Origin: Evansella alkalicola
GTDB lineage: Bacteria; Bacillota; Bacilli; Bacillales; Salisediminibacteriaceae
Assembly (NCBI RefSeq): GCF_019042735.1
Contig: NZ_JAHQCR010000045.1
Location: forward strand, 62,001 to 126,000
DNA: 64,000 nucleotides
Direction of reading: 5' to 3'
The position numbers and the translations under genes were made by a program. Within the stretch, counting starts at the first letter, position 1. Each line of letters opens with the position of its first letter. Shown here piece after piece: positions 25,113 to 33,025 of the stretch. Below the pieces are notes generated by a model. The model did not search any database and was not told the origin of the DNA. It worked only from the letters and a program-made list of their open reading frames with translations.

Positions 25113-26891
25113 CTATACACACAATACATTTTGTGGGTTTGTTGATTTAATAAATTCTGAAAGTTGTTTAGGTGGTAATGGTTTACTATATAAGAAGCCT
25201 TGCATTTCATCACATTTTCGATCTTTTAAGAATGATACCATATCTACTGTTTCTACACCTTCTGCAATTACTCTTAAATTCATATTATGAGCAAGCTGGA
25301 TAATGGAGGTGACAATAGCTTGGTCATTTGTATTATCTACTAGTTCTTTAATAAACGATTGATCAATTTTAAGTGTGTCTATCGGGAACTTTCGTAAATA
25401 GCTTAAGGACGAATATCCTGTTCCAAAATCATCAATGGAAATTCTTATACCTAGATCCTTTAATAGGTGGAGCGTCCTTAAACACTCATCCCTGTTATAC
25501 ATTAGATCATTCTCCGTAATTTCTAGATCCAGTAATTCAGGTGTTAGCTCCGTTTTAAAAATATTAGACTCTACTTTTTTTACAAAATCAGGCCTTTGAA
25601 ATTGTATTGGTGAAATATTAATACTAATGCGAAGTGGGTTTCCTTCATCACTCCACCTCTTTGCCTGTATCATCGCTTCCTCTAACACCCAATCTCCAAT
25701 TGCAACTATAAGTCCTGTCTCCTCTGCTAATGGAATAAATGTTCCTGGAGAAATAACCCCCAACTGTTTATCGTTCCAGCGTATTAGTGCTTCCACACCA
25801 ACTACTTCCTTCTTACCTAAGTCAATTTGGGGCTGGTAATGCAGTTGGAAATCTTTACGTTCAGTAGCAATCCTCAATCTCTTTTCCAATAATAGCTTTT
25901 GATCGTGTTTTGTACGAATGGAAGAATGATACCACTGCACATTATTTTTACCTTTTTCTTTTGCGTAGTGCATTGCCATTTCTGACTGCTGAACAATCTC
26001 ATGATACGTTGTTCCATATTCAGGGTAATAGGAAATCCCAATGCTAGCAGTTATATATAATTCATTCCCTTTTACTATAAATGGGGAGTGAAAAAGTTCT
26101 AATATCTCTTCTGCTATCATTTCTGCATTCTGTTTAGTATCTGGAGAATCTAAGATAATAGTAAACTCATCACCACCATAACGGTACACTTGAAAATGAT
26201 AATTTAAATTAATTAGGGATTGAGCAATAACCTGGATTAACTTATCACCAGTAAAGTGCCCTAACGTATCGTTATAAAACTTGAATCTATCCAAATCTAT
26301 GAAAAATAAAATAAAGTCTCCCTGCTCATCGATTCTGAAAGTTATATCACGTTCAAACTTGTCCCGATTTGGCAAACCTGTTAAATAGTCAATTGCAGAT
26401 ATTTCTTTAATCACTCTTTCCGCTTGCTTTAATCTCGTTATATCCTGGTGTAGTATTAATACAACCTCTAACTTACCAGTATCATTATTTTTTATCATTG
26501 GCTGCACCCTTGCCCTAAATATAAGTGGGTTGCCACTCTTGGTGCGAAAGACCACATCTTTGGAGGTTAACTCTCCAGAAAATACAGCTTGTTCAAGCAG
26601 TCCTTTATTATGTATAGTTGGCTCCTCGTATAGTGAAGAATAATAAACTCCTAATAATTCCTCTTTTTCATATTTCATCATAGAACAGAATGATTCACTT
26701 ACATAAGCAATCCGCCCTTCATTGTTTGTTAGTACAATAAGGGAAGTTTCCTCTAGTGTCGCTTTAAGTGTTTGTATTATTTTCAATTCTTCTGATTGGA
26801 TATTATTATTATTCTGCCATATATCAGAAAACCACTTTGGCAGGTTAAAATCATCTTTTATTTCATTCCTTATTACGGTATTCTTCTCCAT
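25113..26891 (-). CDS. PAS-GGDEF-EAL protein, bifunctional cyclic-di-GMP enzyme
   Basis: A 592-residue cytoplasmic protein with a PAS domain (about 45-150, LIVLTNNEGRIAYVSESFCS), a GGDEF diguanylate cyclase domain (about 165-325) with an intact GGDEF in YRYGGDEFTI, and an EAL phosphodiesterase domain (about 340-585) with intact EAL in GVEALIRWND plus DDFGTGYSSL and LKIDQSF. Both domains may be active. No inhibitory I-site RxxD is obvious just before GGDEF. The start is the ATG with AAGGAGGG five bases upstream; an in-frame upstream ORF of 57 residues across the leader is not likely translated. A leader RNA with a terminator precedes it, so its expression may be conditional. Confidence 0.9.
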   Translation of the reverse strand: MEKNTVIRNEIKDDFNLPKWFSDIWQNNNNIQSEELKIIQTLKATLEETSLIVLTNNEGRIAYVSESFCSMMKYEKEELLGVYYSSLYEEPTIHNKGLLEQAVFSGELTSKDVVFRTKSGNPLIFRARVQPMIKNNDTGKLEVVLILHQDITRLKQAERVIKEISAIDYLTGLPNRDKFERDITFRIDEQGDFILFFIDLDRFKFYNDTLGHFTGDKLIQVIAQSLINLNYHFQVYRYGGDEFTIILDSPDTKQNAEMIAEEILELFHSPFIVKGNELYITASIGISYYPEYGTTYHEIVQQSEMAMHYAKEKGKNNVQWYHSSIRTKHDQKLLLEKRLRIATERKDFQLHYQPQIDLGKKEVVGVEALIRWNDKQLGVISPGTFIPLAEETGLIVAIGDWVLEEAMIQAKRWSDEGNPLRISINISPIQFQRPDFVKKVESNIFKTELTPELLDLEITENDLMYNRDECLRTLHLLKDLGIRISIDDFGTGYSSLSYLRKFPIDTLKIDQSFIKELVDNTNDQAIVTSIIQLAHNMNLRVIAEGVETVDMVSFLKDRKCDEMQGFLYSKPLPPKQLSEFIKSTNPQNVLCV

Positions 26892-26969
26892 CTTTTCCCT
26901 CCTTGGATCTAATGGCTTACCTCTTGAATGACTTTCGTATGGGAAACTGCAGTAATACGTAAAGGATAT

Positions 26970-27000
26970 ATAAAAAAACCGACCGAAAAAACGGTCGGTT
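26970..27000 (-). terminator. Intrinsic terminator inside the leader of the GGDEF-EAL gene
   Basis: On the minus strand AACCGACCG pairs perfectly with CGGTCGGTT around a six-base loop, followed by TTTTTTTA. It lies about 80 bases upstream of the start codon and downstream of the proposed promoter, so it would stop transcription before the gene unless relieved. Confidence 0.8.
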
Positions 27001-27123
27001 GCACTACTAGCTCCTACATGCCCAAGTGCCCAAATGAAGACATGTTTTCTTCGCTTCCACAAAAAAAATTCTAAATAGCCTTACTTATTATTCATTGTAT
27101 TATTTTATCAAAGTAAATATCAA
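27001..27123 (-). ncRNA. Candidate regulatory leader RNA of the GGDEF-EAL gene
   Basis: A possible promoter on the minus strand, TTGATA (27123-27118) and TACAAT (27099-27094) with 18 bases between, would start a transcript near 27087. The leader runs about 90 bases to the terminator and can fold in at least two ways: ACATG with CATGT, or GCACT with AGTGC, which overlap. This is the layout of an attenuator or riboswitch. It does not match the conserved core of the c-di-GMP-I class that I know. An independent small RNA is the other option. Confidence 0.4.
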
Positions 27124-27280
27124 CCATTTTATCTTAAACTACTAAATTTTTTTTTACAGAAAAGTTCTATAAATAGTAATAAACTTTTCACATGCTCGAC
27201 AAAAACCTCAAAACCAACCAATATCAGTTCGTTTTATAATAGAGGTGTAAGATAATTCCAAGGAAATGAGGTGAGGGGAA

Positions 27281-27529
27281 TTGGACGTAAAGCTTTTTAT
27301 TAATGATAACATAAACGGAAAAATTGTAGAGAAGCGATTGATGGAAGTAGTAACTGACTTAGGTATAGAAGCCCACGTTGAAATTCTCCATAATCATTCA
27401 TCCGATGTTGATGGTATTTTTTATACACCTACATTAATCGTTAATAATCAAGTTATTTCCAGTGGTAAGGTACTATCCAAAGAAGAGATGTCATCATTTT
27501 TCGTCAATCCTGTTACTTTTATTAGATAA
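27281..27529 (+). CDS. Thioredoxin/glutaredoxin-like small protein without catalytic cysteines
   Basis: An 82-residue protein with the pattern of a thioredoxin fold: an N-terminal beta strand (VKLFIND), a helix (VEKRLMEVVTDLG), then IEAHVEIL, and a cis-proline loop YTPTLIVNNQVISSGKV. The position of the CxxC motif carries NDNINGKI and no cysteine is present anywhere, so it is not a disulfide catalyst. It starts with TTG after GAGGTGAGGGG. It is followed after about 47 bases by the KTSC protein gene on the same strand. Function unknown; a binding or regulatory role is possible. Confidence 0.65.
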   Translation: MDVKLFINDNINGKIVEKRLMEVVTDLGIEAHVEILHNHSSDVDGIFYTPTLIVNNQVISSGKVLSKEEMSSFFVNPVTFIR

Positions 27530-27576
27530 TGGGTACTCTATATTGTACCTATTCCAAGATCTAAGGGGGAATAAAA

Positions 27577-27792
27577 ATGGAAATGACTCAACTTAATTAC
27601 GGAGAATTAAATTCCATTGGTTATGATGAAATGACACGTCAATTACACGTGCATTTTAAAAACGGAGAATATAAGATTTATTACGAAGTAGCTAAACAAG
27701 ATTATGTTGGTTTTTTATCTAGTCAAAATTACACAGAGTTTTTTCAAGAAAAAATTGAACCACGTTTCCCATCGAAAGAAATTGAAATGTAA
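27577..27792 (+). CDS. KTSC domain protein
   Basis: A 71-residue protein made almost wholly of a KTSC domain: a conserved pattern of strands with IGYDEMTRQLHVHFKNGEYKIYYEV in residues 18-42 and a helix ending in FFQEKIEPRF. The KTSC domain is found alone or at the end of lysyl-tRNA synthetases and nucleases, and its role is not firmly known. The start has AAGGGGGAATAAAA upstream. A terminator follows. Confidence 0.75.
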   Translation: MEMTQLNYGELNSIGYDEMTRQLHVHFKNGEYKIYYEVAKQDYVGFLSSQNYTEFFQEKIEPRFPSKEIEM

Positions 27793-27836
27793 TAGTAAAA
27801 CTTATGCTACAATCCTAAGTTAGATAGTAAGTCATT

Positions 27837-27868
27837 AAGATCGAACTAAAGTGTTCGGTCTTTTTTTA
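27837..27868 (+). terminator. Terminator after the KTSC gene
   Basis: AGATCGAAC and GTTCGGTCT form a stem followed by TTTTTTT. Confidence 0.8.
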
Positions 27869-28105
27869 TGAGCATTTCGGAGACATTAAAGTAAAAATAA
27901 ATATAAGTAAAGGGTATGTGGGCCCCCTTGCAAATGTAGTAATAATATCGTTGTCTTTACATCATTAAATATGTTCACTATATATAACAATAATTTAATA
28001 GTAATAATAAAAAAAAGTTGTGGTATAACAGGATAGACTTAGATAAAATAGTTTATGGAAGGGAATGTCCATTCAGGAAACACATTAACAAGAGGAGGGG
28101 TCTTA
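27869..28105. other. Intergenic region before ald
   Basis: AT-rich, with a run of A/T-rich tracts and no dyad I consider significant. It presumably holds the ald promoter; a -10-like TATAAC (28023-28028) lies about 80 bases before the start. No gene is seen. Confidence 0.4.
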
Positions 28106-29221
28106 ATGAAAATTGGCGTACTTAAAGAAGTGAAGAATAATGAAAACCGGATTGCTTTGACTCCCGCTGGTGTTTTAACCTTAAATAAGGCTGGTCACAC
28201 TATTTATGTTGAACGGGATGCTGGACTAGGCAGTGGCTTTAAAAATGAAGCCTATGTAGATGCAGGTGCAATATTATTAGATGAACCAAGAGATGTATGG
28301 TTTTCTGCTGAAATGGTCATGAAAGTGAAGGAGCCTTTACCAAGTGAGTATGAATATTTTCGCGAGGGACTAATCCTTTTTACATATCTCCATTTAGCAG
28401 CTGTTCCTGAGCTTGCGGAGAAGTTAACAGAGAAAAAAGTTACTGCCATTGCATATGAAACAGTAGAAGTAAATAAAACACTCCCTTTACTAACTCCAAT
28501 GAGTGAAGTTGCAGGAAGAATGGCCTCACAAATTGGAGCACAGTTTCTAGAAAAGCCAAAAGGCGGAAGTGGTATCCTTTTATCAGGAGTTCCTGGGGTA
28601 AAACGTGGTAAAGTTACGATTATAGGTGGTGGCGTTGTTGGTACCAATGCAGCAAAAATTGCTATGGGTTTAGGTGCTGACGTAACTATAATTGACCTTA
28701 ATCCTGAACGTTTAAGAGAATTAGATGATATTTTCGGTACTGAAATTAATACGTTAATGAGTAATCCTCTAAATATATCAAATGCAGTCAAAGAATCAGA
28801 TCTTGTAATCGGTGCTGTTTTAATTCCCGGCGCTAAAGCACCAAAATTAGTTACAGAAGAAATGATTACTAATATGATGCCAGGCTCTGTAATCGTTGAT
28901 GTAGCAATTGATCAAGGTGGTATATTTGAAACAGTAGATCGCATCACCACACATGATGATCCCACATATACAAAACATGGTGTTGTGCATTATGCGGTTG
29001 CAAATATGCCAGGCGCAGTCCCTAGAACATCTACAATAGCCTTGACTAACGTTACTGTCCCTTACGCATTACAAATTGCCAATAAAGGTATTGAGCAGGC
29101 TTTAAGGGATAATCCTGCCCTTGTAAAAGGGGTAAATACAGCAAAGGGCTATGTCACTTATGAAGCTGTAGCACGTGATTTAGGATATGAGTATAGGACT
29201 GTCGAAGAATGTTTACTTTAA
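28106..29221 (+). CDS. ald: Alanine dehydrogenase
   Basis: A 371-residue NAD-dependent enzyme that interconverts L-alanine and pyruvate plus ammonia; in Bacillus it supports use of alanine and normal sporulation. The N-terminal signature MKIGVLKEVKNNENRIALTP, the substrate-binding region VMKVKEPLPSEY, the nucleotide-binding loop GGGVVGTNAAKIAMGLGADV and the segment DVAIDQGGIFE are all present. The start is the ATG with AGAGGAGGGG upstream; an in-frame start 17 codons earlier is not supported. Monocistronic, ending in a strong terminator. Confidence 0.96.
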   Translation: MKIGVLKEVKNNENRIALTPAGVLTLNKAGHTIYVERDAGLGSGFKNEAYVDAGAILLDEPRDVWFSAEMVMKVKEPLPSEYEYFREGLILFTYLHLAAVPELAEKLTEKKVTAIAYETVEVNKTLPLLTPMSEVAGRMASQIGAQFLEKPKGGSGILLSGVPGVKRGKVTIIGGGVVGTNAAKIAMGLGADVTIIDLNPERLRELDDIFGTEINTLMSNPLNISNAVKESDLVIGAVLIPGAKAPKLVTEEMITNMMPGSVIVDVAIDQGGIFETVDRITTHDDPTYTKHGVVHYAVANMPGAVPRTSTIALTNVTVPYALQIANKGIEQALRDNPALVKGVNTAKGYVTYEAVARDLGYEYRTVEECLL

Positions 29222-29246
29222 AAAAGCATGCACTCCTTATCATCAT

Positions 29247-29284
29247 AAAAAAAAGCTGCTGGCTTAAGCCAGCAGCTTTTTACT
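29247..29284. terminator. Bidirectional intrinsic terminator
   Basis: A perfect palindrome, AAAAGCTGCTGGCTTAAGCC followed by AGCAGCTTTT, lies between the converging ald and yjcZ-type genes. Confidence 0.92.
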
Positions 29285-29300
29285 ACTTATCAATCTTAAA

Positions 29301-29519
29301 TTAGTAAGCGCCAGTGCCAGCTGCTAGTGCTGCACCAATGATTACTAATAGGATAAACAGTACAAGGACTAAAGCAAATCCTCCTGCAAATCCTCCACCA
29401 TGTGCTGGCGCTGCAACAGGTGCTGCTGGTGCAGGTGCACAGCAACCATAGTAACCTGGTTCACCGTAACCATAACCTGCCATTTGTGGATCTGCATATC
29501 CTCCGTGATAGTGACTCAT
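29301..29519 (-). CDS. YjcZ family sporulation-associated small protein, copy 1
   Basis: A 72-residue protein with a Gly/Tyr-rich, hydrophilic N-terminus (MSHYHGGYADP), an Ala/Pro linker containing CC, and a hydrophobic C-terminal segment GGFALVLVLFILLVIIGAAL followed by AAGTGAY. The conserved FxLIxVLFILLxIIGA segment is the hallmark of the YjcZ family of sporulation proteins. The start has AGGAGGAGTTCTTC before it. It heads a run of four such genes in the same orientation. Likely forespore- or coat-associated; the exact role of the family is not known. Confidence 0.85.
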   Translation of the reverse strand: MSHYHGGYADPQMAGYGYGEPGYYGCCAPAPAAPVAAPAHGGGFAGGFALVLVLFILLVIIGAALAAGTGAY

Positions 29520-29582
29520 GAAGAACTCCTCCTTCGAAATATTTTATCTTAATAAATTTGAATAAGGGTATTTAACGGTTAA

Positions 29583-29696
29583 TTAATAACCGTAACCATA
29601 TCCAGGTCTTACAACTGCTGCTCCAATAATTACTAACAAGATAAACACTACAAGAATAAACGCAAAGCTACCTACGCCTCTAGCCGTATGACTCAT
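29583..29696 (-). CDS. YjcZ family microprotein, copy 2
   Basis: A 37-residue protein, MSHTARGVGSFAF, then the hydrophobic segment ILVVFILLVIIGAAVV and the end RPGYGYGY. It has the YjcZ core without the long N-terminal region. The start has GAAGGAGTGAG nine bases upstream. It is short, but the match to its three neighbours in the hydrophobic segment makes it convincing. Confidence 0.85.
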   Translation of the reverse strand: MSHTARGVGSFAFILVVFILLVIIGAAVVRPGYGYGY

Positions 29697-29889
29697 TAAA
29701 CACTCACTCCTTCGAAAATGTCTTGCGAATTATCCTTCGCACCAATAACATATGTGCGATAAGGATAATTGTATAGACGATAAACCAAATCAAACTAATT
29801 TGGGCGATATGCTTAGCTCAAAAAAAACTAGACTTTATATGAAATGAAAAGGCTGTTGGGATTATCCAACAACCTTATTTCATGATTTT

Positions 29890-30063
29890 CTACCAAGCTG
29901 CTCCAGTACCTGCAGCTAATGCTGCTCCAATGATTACTAATAGAATGAACAACACCAAGATTAAAGCAAATCCTCCAGCAAAACCACCTGTTGCTGGTGC
30001 TGGTGCTGCTGGCGCAGTAGGCGCACAACCGTATGCTGCATATGGGTCATGATAATGACTCAT
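29890..30063 (-). CDS. YjcZ family microprotein, copy 3
   Basis: A 57-residue protein, MSHYHDPYAAYGCAPTAPAA, a short linker, then GGFALILVLFILLVIIGAAL and AAGTGAAW. It is closest to copy 1, sharing MSHYH, the Ala/Pro linker, and the whole C-terminal half, so the two arose by duplication. The start has GGAGGAATTTGAA upstream. An overlapping open frame in another phase is spurious. Confidence 0.88.
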   Translation of the reverse strand: MSHYHDPYAAYGCAPTAPAAPAPATGGFAGGFALILVLFILLVIIGAALAAGTGAAW

Positions 30064-30148
30064 TTCAAATTCCTCCTTCTTTAGAATTAAAGATTAGTTT
30101 TTAATGAAAATCTTGCCAACTCTGATACAACATTAACCAGGATTTATA

Positions 30149-30265
30149 TTAGTAGTAATATCCTCCTCCTGGTCTAACTACTGCTGCACCAATTATTACT
30201 AACAAAATGAACACCACGATAATAAACGCAAAACCTGAAGCGTAACCTCCAGCAGGTGCACCCAT
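30149..30265 (-). CDS. YjcZ family microprotein, copy 4
   Basis: A 38-residue protein, MGAPAGGYASGFAF, then IIVVFILLVIIGAAVV and RPGGGYYY. It pairs with copy 2 (same VVRPG end), so the cluster looks like a duplicated long-short pair. The start has GGGAGGGAGCTCAG upstream. The region from here to 30497 carries no further gene. Confidence 0.85.
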   Translation of the reverse strand: MGAPAGGYASGFAFIIVVFILLVIIGAAVVRPGGGYYY

Positions 30266-30497
30266 CTGAGCTCCCTCCCTTAGTAAAAATTGCTGCGATT
30301 TTTTCTTCGCATTAATACACTATGTCGGTAATGGCATTTTGTATAGACATTCGCTGATAAATCTTAAATTAGGCTATACGCCTAGATGAGATGACCATAA
30401 CGGATCTAAAAATCTTAAAAAACATGCACAAGTGTACAATCAACAATTGACTCAACTAATAAAATATTAAGAGATTGGTAAGGGAGGAGGATTTTCT

Positions 30498-30854
30498 ATG
30501 AATTATTATGATCTTTGCTGTCAACACCGTGGTCAATTTGTTCAAATAACTGAAAAGTGTGGTCGAAAGCATGTTGGAAGAATTGCTGATGTTGATCAAA
30601 AAAATGTATGGTTAGAACAACCACAAATGAATTCACGAGGCTTTGGTTACGGCTATCATGGCTATCACCAGGGCTACCATGGCTATGCTCCAGCACCGTC
30701 GTACGGGGCTCCTGGGTATGCATATGGAGCACCTGCAGGTCATGGGTCACCAGCGTATGGACCTAGACCTGGGTGGGGCGGCAACCCTAACTTTGTACCA
30801 GTTGCTTTAGCTGGAATTGGTGGCTTTGCCCTAGGTTCTGCATTCTTCTGGTAA
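30498..30854 (+). CDS. Small SH3/Sm-like protein with a glycine/aromatic tail (paralogue B)
   Basis: A 118-residue paralogue of the protein at 19818. Residues 1-40 match it closely (YYDLCCQHRGQFVQI and GRKHVGRIADVDQKNVWLE), as does the end PVALAGIGGFALGSAFFW. The middle is longer: a Gly/Tyr/His/Pro-rich region with repeats such as GYHGYHQGYHGYAPAP. The start has GGGAGGAGG about eight bases upstream. It lies beside the YjcZ cluster and diverges from it. Composition suggests an envelope or spore-coat position with a hydrophobic tail; no function is known to me. Confidence 0.78.
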   Translation: MNYYDLCCQHRGQFVQITEKCGRKHVGRIADVDQKNVWLEQPQMNSRGFGYGYHGYHQGYHGYAPAPSYGAPGYAYGAPAGHGSPAYGPRPGWGGNPNFVPVALAGIGGFALGSAFFW

Positions 30855-30885
30855 AAAGAAAACTAAATTAAAGCGATTATTAATA

Positions 30886-30918
30886 TCCCCCCACTTCCTT
30901 AGATAGTGGGGGGCTTAT
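30886..30918 (+). terminator. Terminator after paralogue B
   Basis: CCCCCCACT and AGTGGGGGG form a strong stem 32 bases after the stop. The T run is weak. Confidence 0.65.
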
Positions 30919-31101
30919 CATGCATTTAAAAGGGGCGGTCCAAATTATTGAATTATAGAATATCTGGGCTAAAACAGAACTCAAATTATCATGGTTATCA
31001 AGTAAATAGCGGGGATTTCTCCATCTATTTTCACTATTTTCGGTGCCTTTTCTTAAATAAGGGAAGTTTCTCCCTGTATTATTTATAAACCTATCTTGTA
31101 G

Positions 31102-31370
31102 GATTCAGGTAGGAAAATTTGAAAATCAATATCTCATACTTAATCGGTGCCTGAACTGGTATGAAAAAGAGAATAATCATAATCTCATACCCGATCGCCG
31201 CCTGATCAGGTATGAAAAATAGAAAAACCTAAATCTCATCCCCGATTCCTCATCGGTCCAAGTGGATCCACTTTTTTATAAATGGTATAAAAATTACTAG
31301 TCCAATTAGCTATCAATTTGGACTAGTAATTACGGCTATATTTTAGTTTTCTCCTCACAAACGGAACTAA
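31102..31370. repeat. Composite intergenic repeat, copy 2 (three 51-bp hairpin units plus a hairpin)
   Basis: Units start near 31101, 31152 and 31203 with the same 51-base period and the same outer dyad (TGATCAGGTATGA and CTCATACCCGATCG in the better-kept ones). CTCATCGGTCCAA, a dyad TTACTAGTCCAA/TTGGACTAGTAA (31294-31329) and CTCCTCACAAACGGAACTA follow in the same order as in copy 1 at 13511. The surrounding 30919-31609 holds no gene; 31550-31580 carries a scrap of the GC-rich repeat (CGGCGGAAAGCGAATGG). Confidence 0.85.
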
Positions 31371-31609
31371 TAGAAAAAACCGCCCGGTCCTTTTGCGTGG
31401 GCTTCCTGTTATCAAACTTTGGGGTGCGGACAAGATTTCGGTGTGAGTTGTATTCCTGACCGCTTTCCTCGAAAATGTCCTAAAAAATGTGCCCCATTAA
31501 CTCAATAAATAGTTGAGTAATCTGGGACACAATGATACACCTCCAACCACCGGCGGAAAGCGAATGGTCTGAACGATCAACAACACATGATTTGTATTTT
31601 CAGCGTAGG

Positions 31610-32089
31610 TTATTTTTTAAATACTGAAATTAAGGGGGACAATTGCTTTACTAACGGACTAACTTGACCGTATATTCCACTTACTTGATTAACACTATTC
31701 CCAATTTTTTCGAAGTCCAATGAACCATCATCCTTAGTAAAATATTTCATAACATTAACCTTTTGTTTTGGAGGCTTTTGTTGATTTGGGAATTGCCCTG
31801 GATATTGTTGTTGCATCTGCTGTTGCATTTGCTGAGGTTGTTGCCATTGGTGCTGGTTTACTGGCTGCTGTTGCTGCACTTGTTGTTGGTAATGAAAAGG
31901 TTGTTGCTGCTGCATTGGTTGCTGAAATTGTTGATGTTGTTGTGGATAAGGTTGCCCTTGAAAACCTGGTTGGTTTGAATATTGCATAGATTGCGGAGAC
32001 TGTTGCTGTTGGCCCGCATTCCCAAAGAATAATTGACTAAATGGATCTGCTGGACGGTTTGGTGTTGGTCTTGGTTGTTGTCTCACCAT
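31610..32089 (-). CDS. YppG-like glutamine-rich protein
   Basis: A 159-residue protein. The middle (about residues 25-105) is very rich in Gln, with Pro and His (runs such as QQQQ and QQHQQFQQPMQQQQ). The C-terminal domain (about 112-159, VMKYFTKDDGSLDFEKI, then VNQVSGIYGQVSPLVKQLSPLI) matches the conserved end of the YppG family. YppG is a small Bacillus protein of unknown function found near cell-division and sporulation genes. The start has AAGGAGGGAAA upstream. Opposite-strand frames here are mirror images of the Gln codons. Confidence 0.75.
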   Translation of the reverse strand: MVRQQPRPTPNRPADPFSQLFFGNAGQQQQSPQSMQYSNQPGFQGQPYPQQHQQFQQPMQQQQPFHYQQQVQQQQPVNQHQWQQPQQMQQQMQQQYPGQFPNQQKPPKQKVNVMKYFTKDDGSLDFEKIGNSVNQVSGIYGQVSPLVKQLSPLISVFKK

Positions 32090-32273
32090 TTTCCCTCCTT
32101 ATGACAATAAACGGTATACTATTACTTATATATGTATATGTAATTCAAATGTTATTGGAAAGGGCATTAATTAAAAAAAATGATAATGATGTAACTACCT
32201 ACTAAGAAAATAAGCGCCCTGGTTCATCAATCACACAAAAGTTATCTCATCCTCATCTTACTATAGAAAAAAT

Positions 32274-32316
32274 AAGAGGTGTCACCAAAAGTATTTCTTT
32301 TGGGACACCTTTTTGG
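32274..32316 (-). terminator. Terminator after the Hsp20-like gene
   Basis: AGGTGTCCCAAAAG and CTTTTGGTGACACCT form a long stem on the minus strand with a T run after it. The stem has one bulge. Confidence 0.8.
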
Positions 32317-32331
32317 AGAAATGTTTTTAAA

Positions 32332-32730
32332 TTAGTCAATAGATATATATTTTCTGTGTGCATCGTTTTTGTTAATCACTACTTTTAGTGTATTGTTTTC
32401 GAATGAAGCTGAAACATCCTCGTCTGTAAATGGGAAGAAAACAGGTACAAAACGTTGAACTCTGGCTACTTGAGGAGGAGTTTGAAGTTGATTCTCTTCA
32501 TCCTCAGCATTTGCCACTTCTTTTTCAATTGTTTTTTCTGCAGTTAACAATAAACCATTTCGAACATATTCAATTTTAATATGTTCTTTCTCAAAACCTT
32601 CAACTATTCCCTCAATAACTAAGGCTTTTTCTGTATCCTGCACATTAACGTTCAAGGTTTGAACCGGGCGTTGTGGTCCACCAAAAAGTGGGAATCCAAA
32701 TAAACCTAAATTATCTGCTCTGTTAACCAT
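32332..32730 (-). CDS. Hsp20/alpha-crystallin-like protein (CotP-like)
   Basis: A 132-residue protein with an Hsp20 beta-sandwich pattern: VQDTEKALVIEGIVEGFEKEHIKIEY (residues about 31-56), GLLLTAEKTIE, and a C-terminal strand NTLKVVINKNDAHRKYISID. The canonical A-x-x-x-n-G-v-L signature corresponds to SASFENNTLKVVI, with N in place of G. Divergent Hsp20 proteins in Bacillus include spore coat proteins CotP and CotM, and the neighbourhood fits that. Start preceded by AAGGAGAGG. Chaperone activity is uncertain. Confidence 0.65.
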   Translation of the reverse strand: MVNRADNLGLFGFPLFGGPQRPVQTLNVNVQDTEKALVIEGIVEGFEKEHIKIEYVRNGLLLTAEKTIEKEVANAEDEENQLQTPPQVARVQRFVPVFFPFTDEDVSASFENNTLKVVINKNDAHRKYISID

Positions 32731-32870
32731 AATAACCTCTCCTTATACATAAAATTTAACCCATGTAACTCCCTAAAATAGGTCCTAGTCTCGTTTGACA
32801 TAAACAGTGTATGTACCTACTAGTCATTTTGACTAGACATTCGTGTAGTTTCATGGTTGTTTCGTCAAAA

Positions 32871-32900
32871 AAAAGCAACCGCATCAGCGATTGCCTTTTA
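32871..32900 (-). terminator. Probable intrinsic terminator
   Basis: On the minus strand GGCAATCGC pairs with GCGGTTGCT (with wobble), followed by a T run. It ends the transcript with the yrzI-like gene and the 20-residue ORF. Confidence 0.65.
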
Positions 32901-32920
32901 TTATCGACATTTTTTAGTAG

Positions 32921-32983
32921 CTAAACAAAACCTTTCCCCTCTGGAATTCTAACAAGATAGTAAATTGAACTTTCATTAATCAT
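32921..32983 (-). CDS. Possible 20-residue microprotein
   Basis: MINESSIYYLVRIPEGKGFV in full. Its start codon is preceded by AGGAGGAG at good spacing, and a terminator follows. It lies 42 bases after the yrzI-like gene on the same strand. No homology is known to me, so it could be a chance frame. Confidence 0.35.
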   Translation of the reverse strand: MINESSIYYLVRIPEGKGFV

Positions 32984-33025
32984 TATTTTCTCCTCCTATC
33001 CTCAATTTTTATTGTTGCGAATGAA

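Noticed and set aside
26892..27062. An N-terminal extension of 57 codons for the GGDEF-EAL protein
   Set aside because: It would translate through the terminator hairpin and includes no domain; the internal ATG has a strong ribosome binding site.
26970..27123. A c-di-GMP-I (GEMM) riboswitch
   Set aside because: The conserved core and GNRA tetraloop-receptor parts are not seen, although the genetic position would suit one.
29828..30028. A 66-codon minus-strand frame
   Set aside because: It is a shifted reading of the YjcZ-type gene at 29890-30063, which has the right start, site and conserved sequence.
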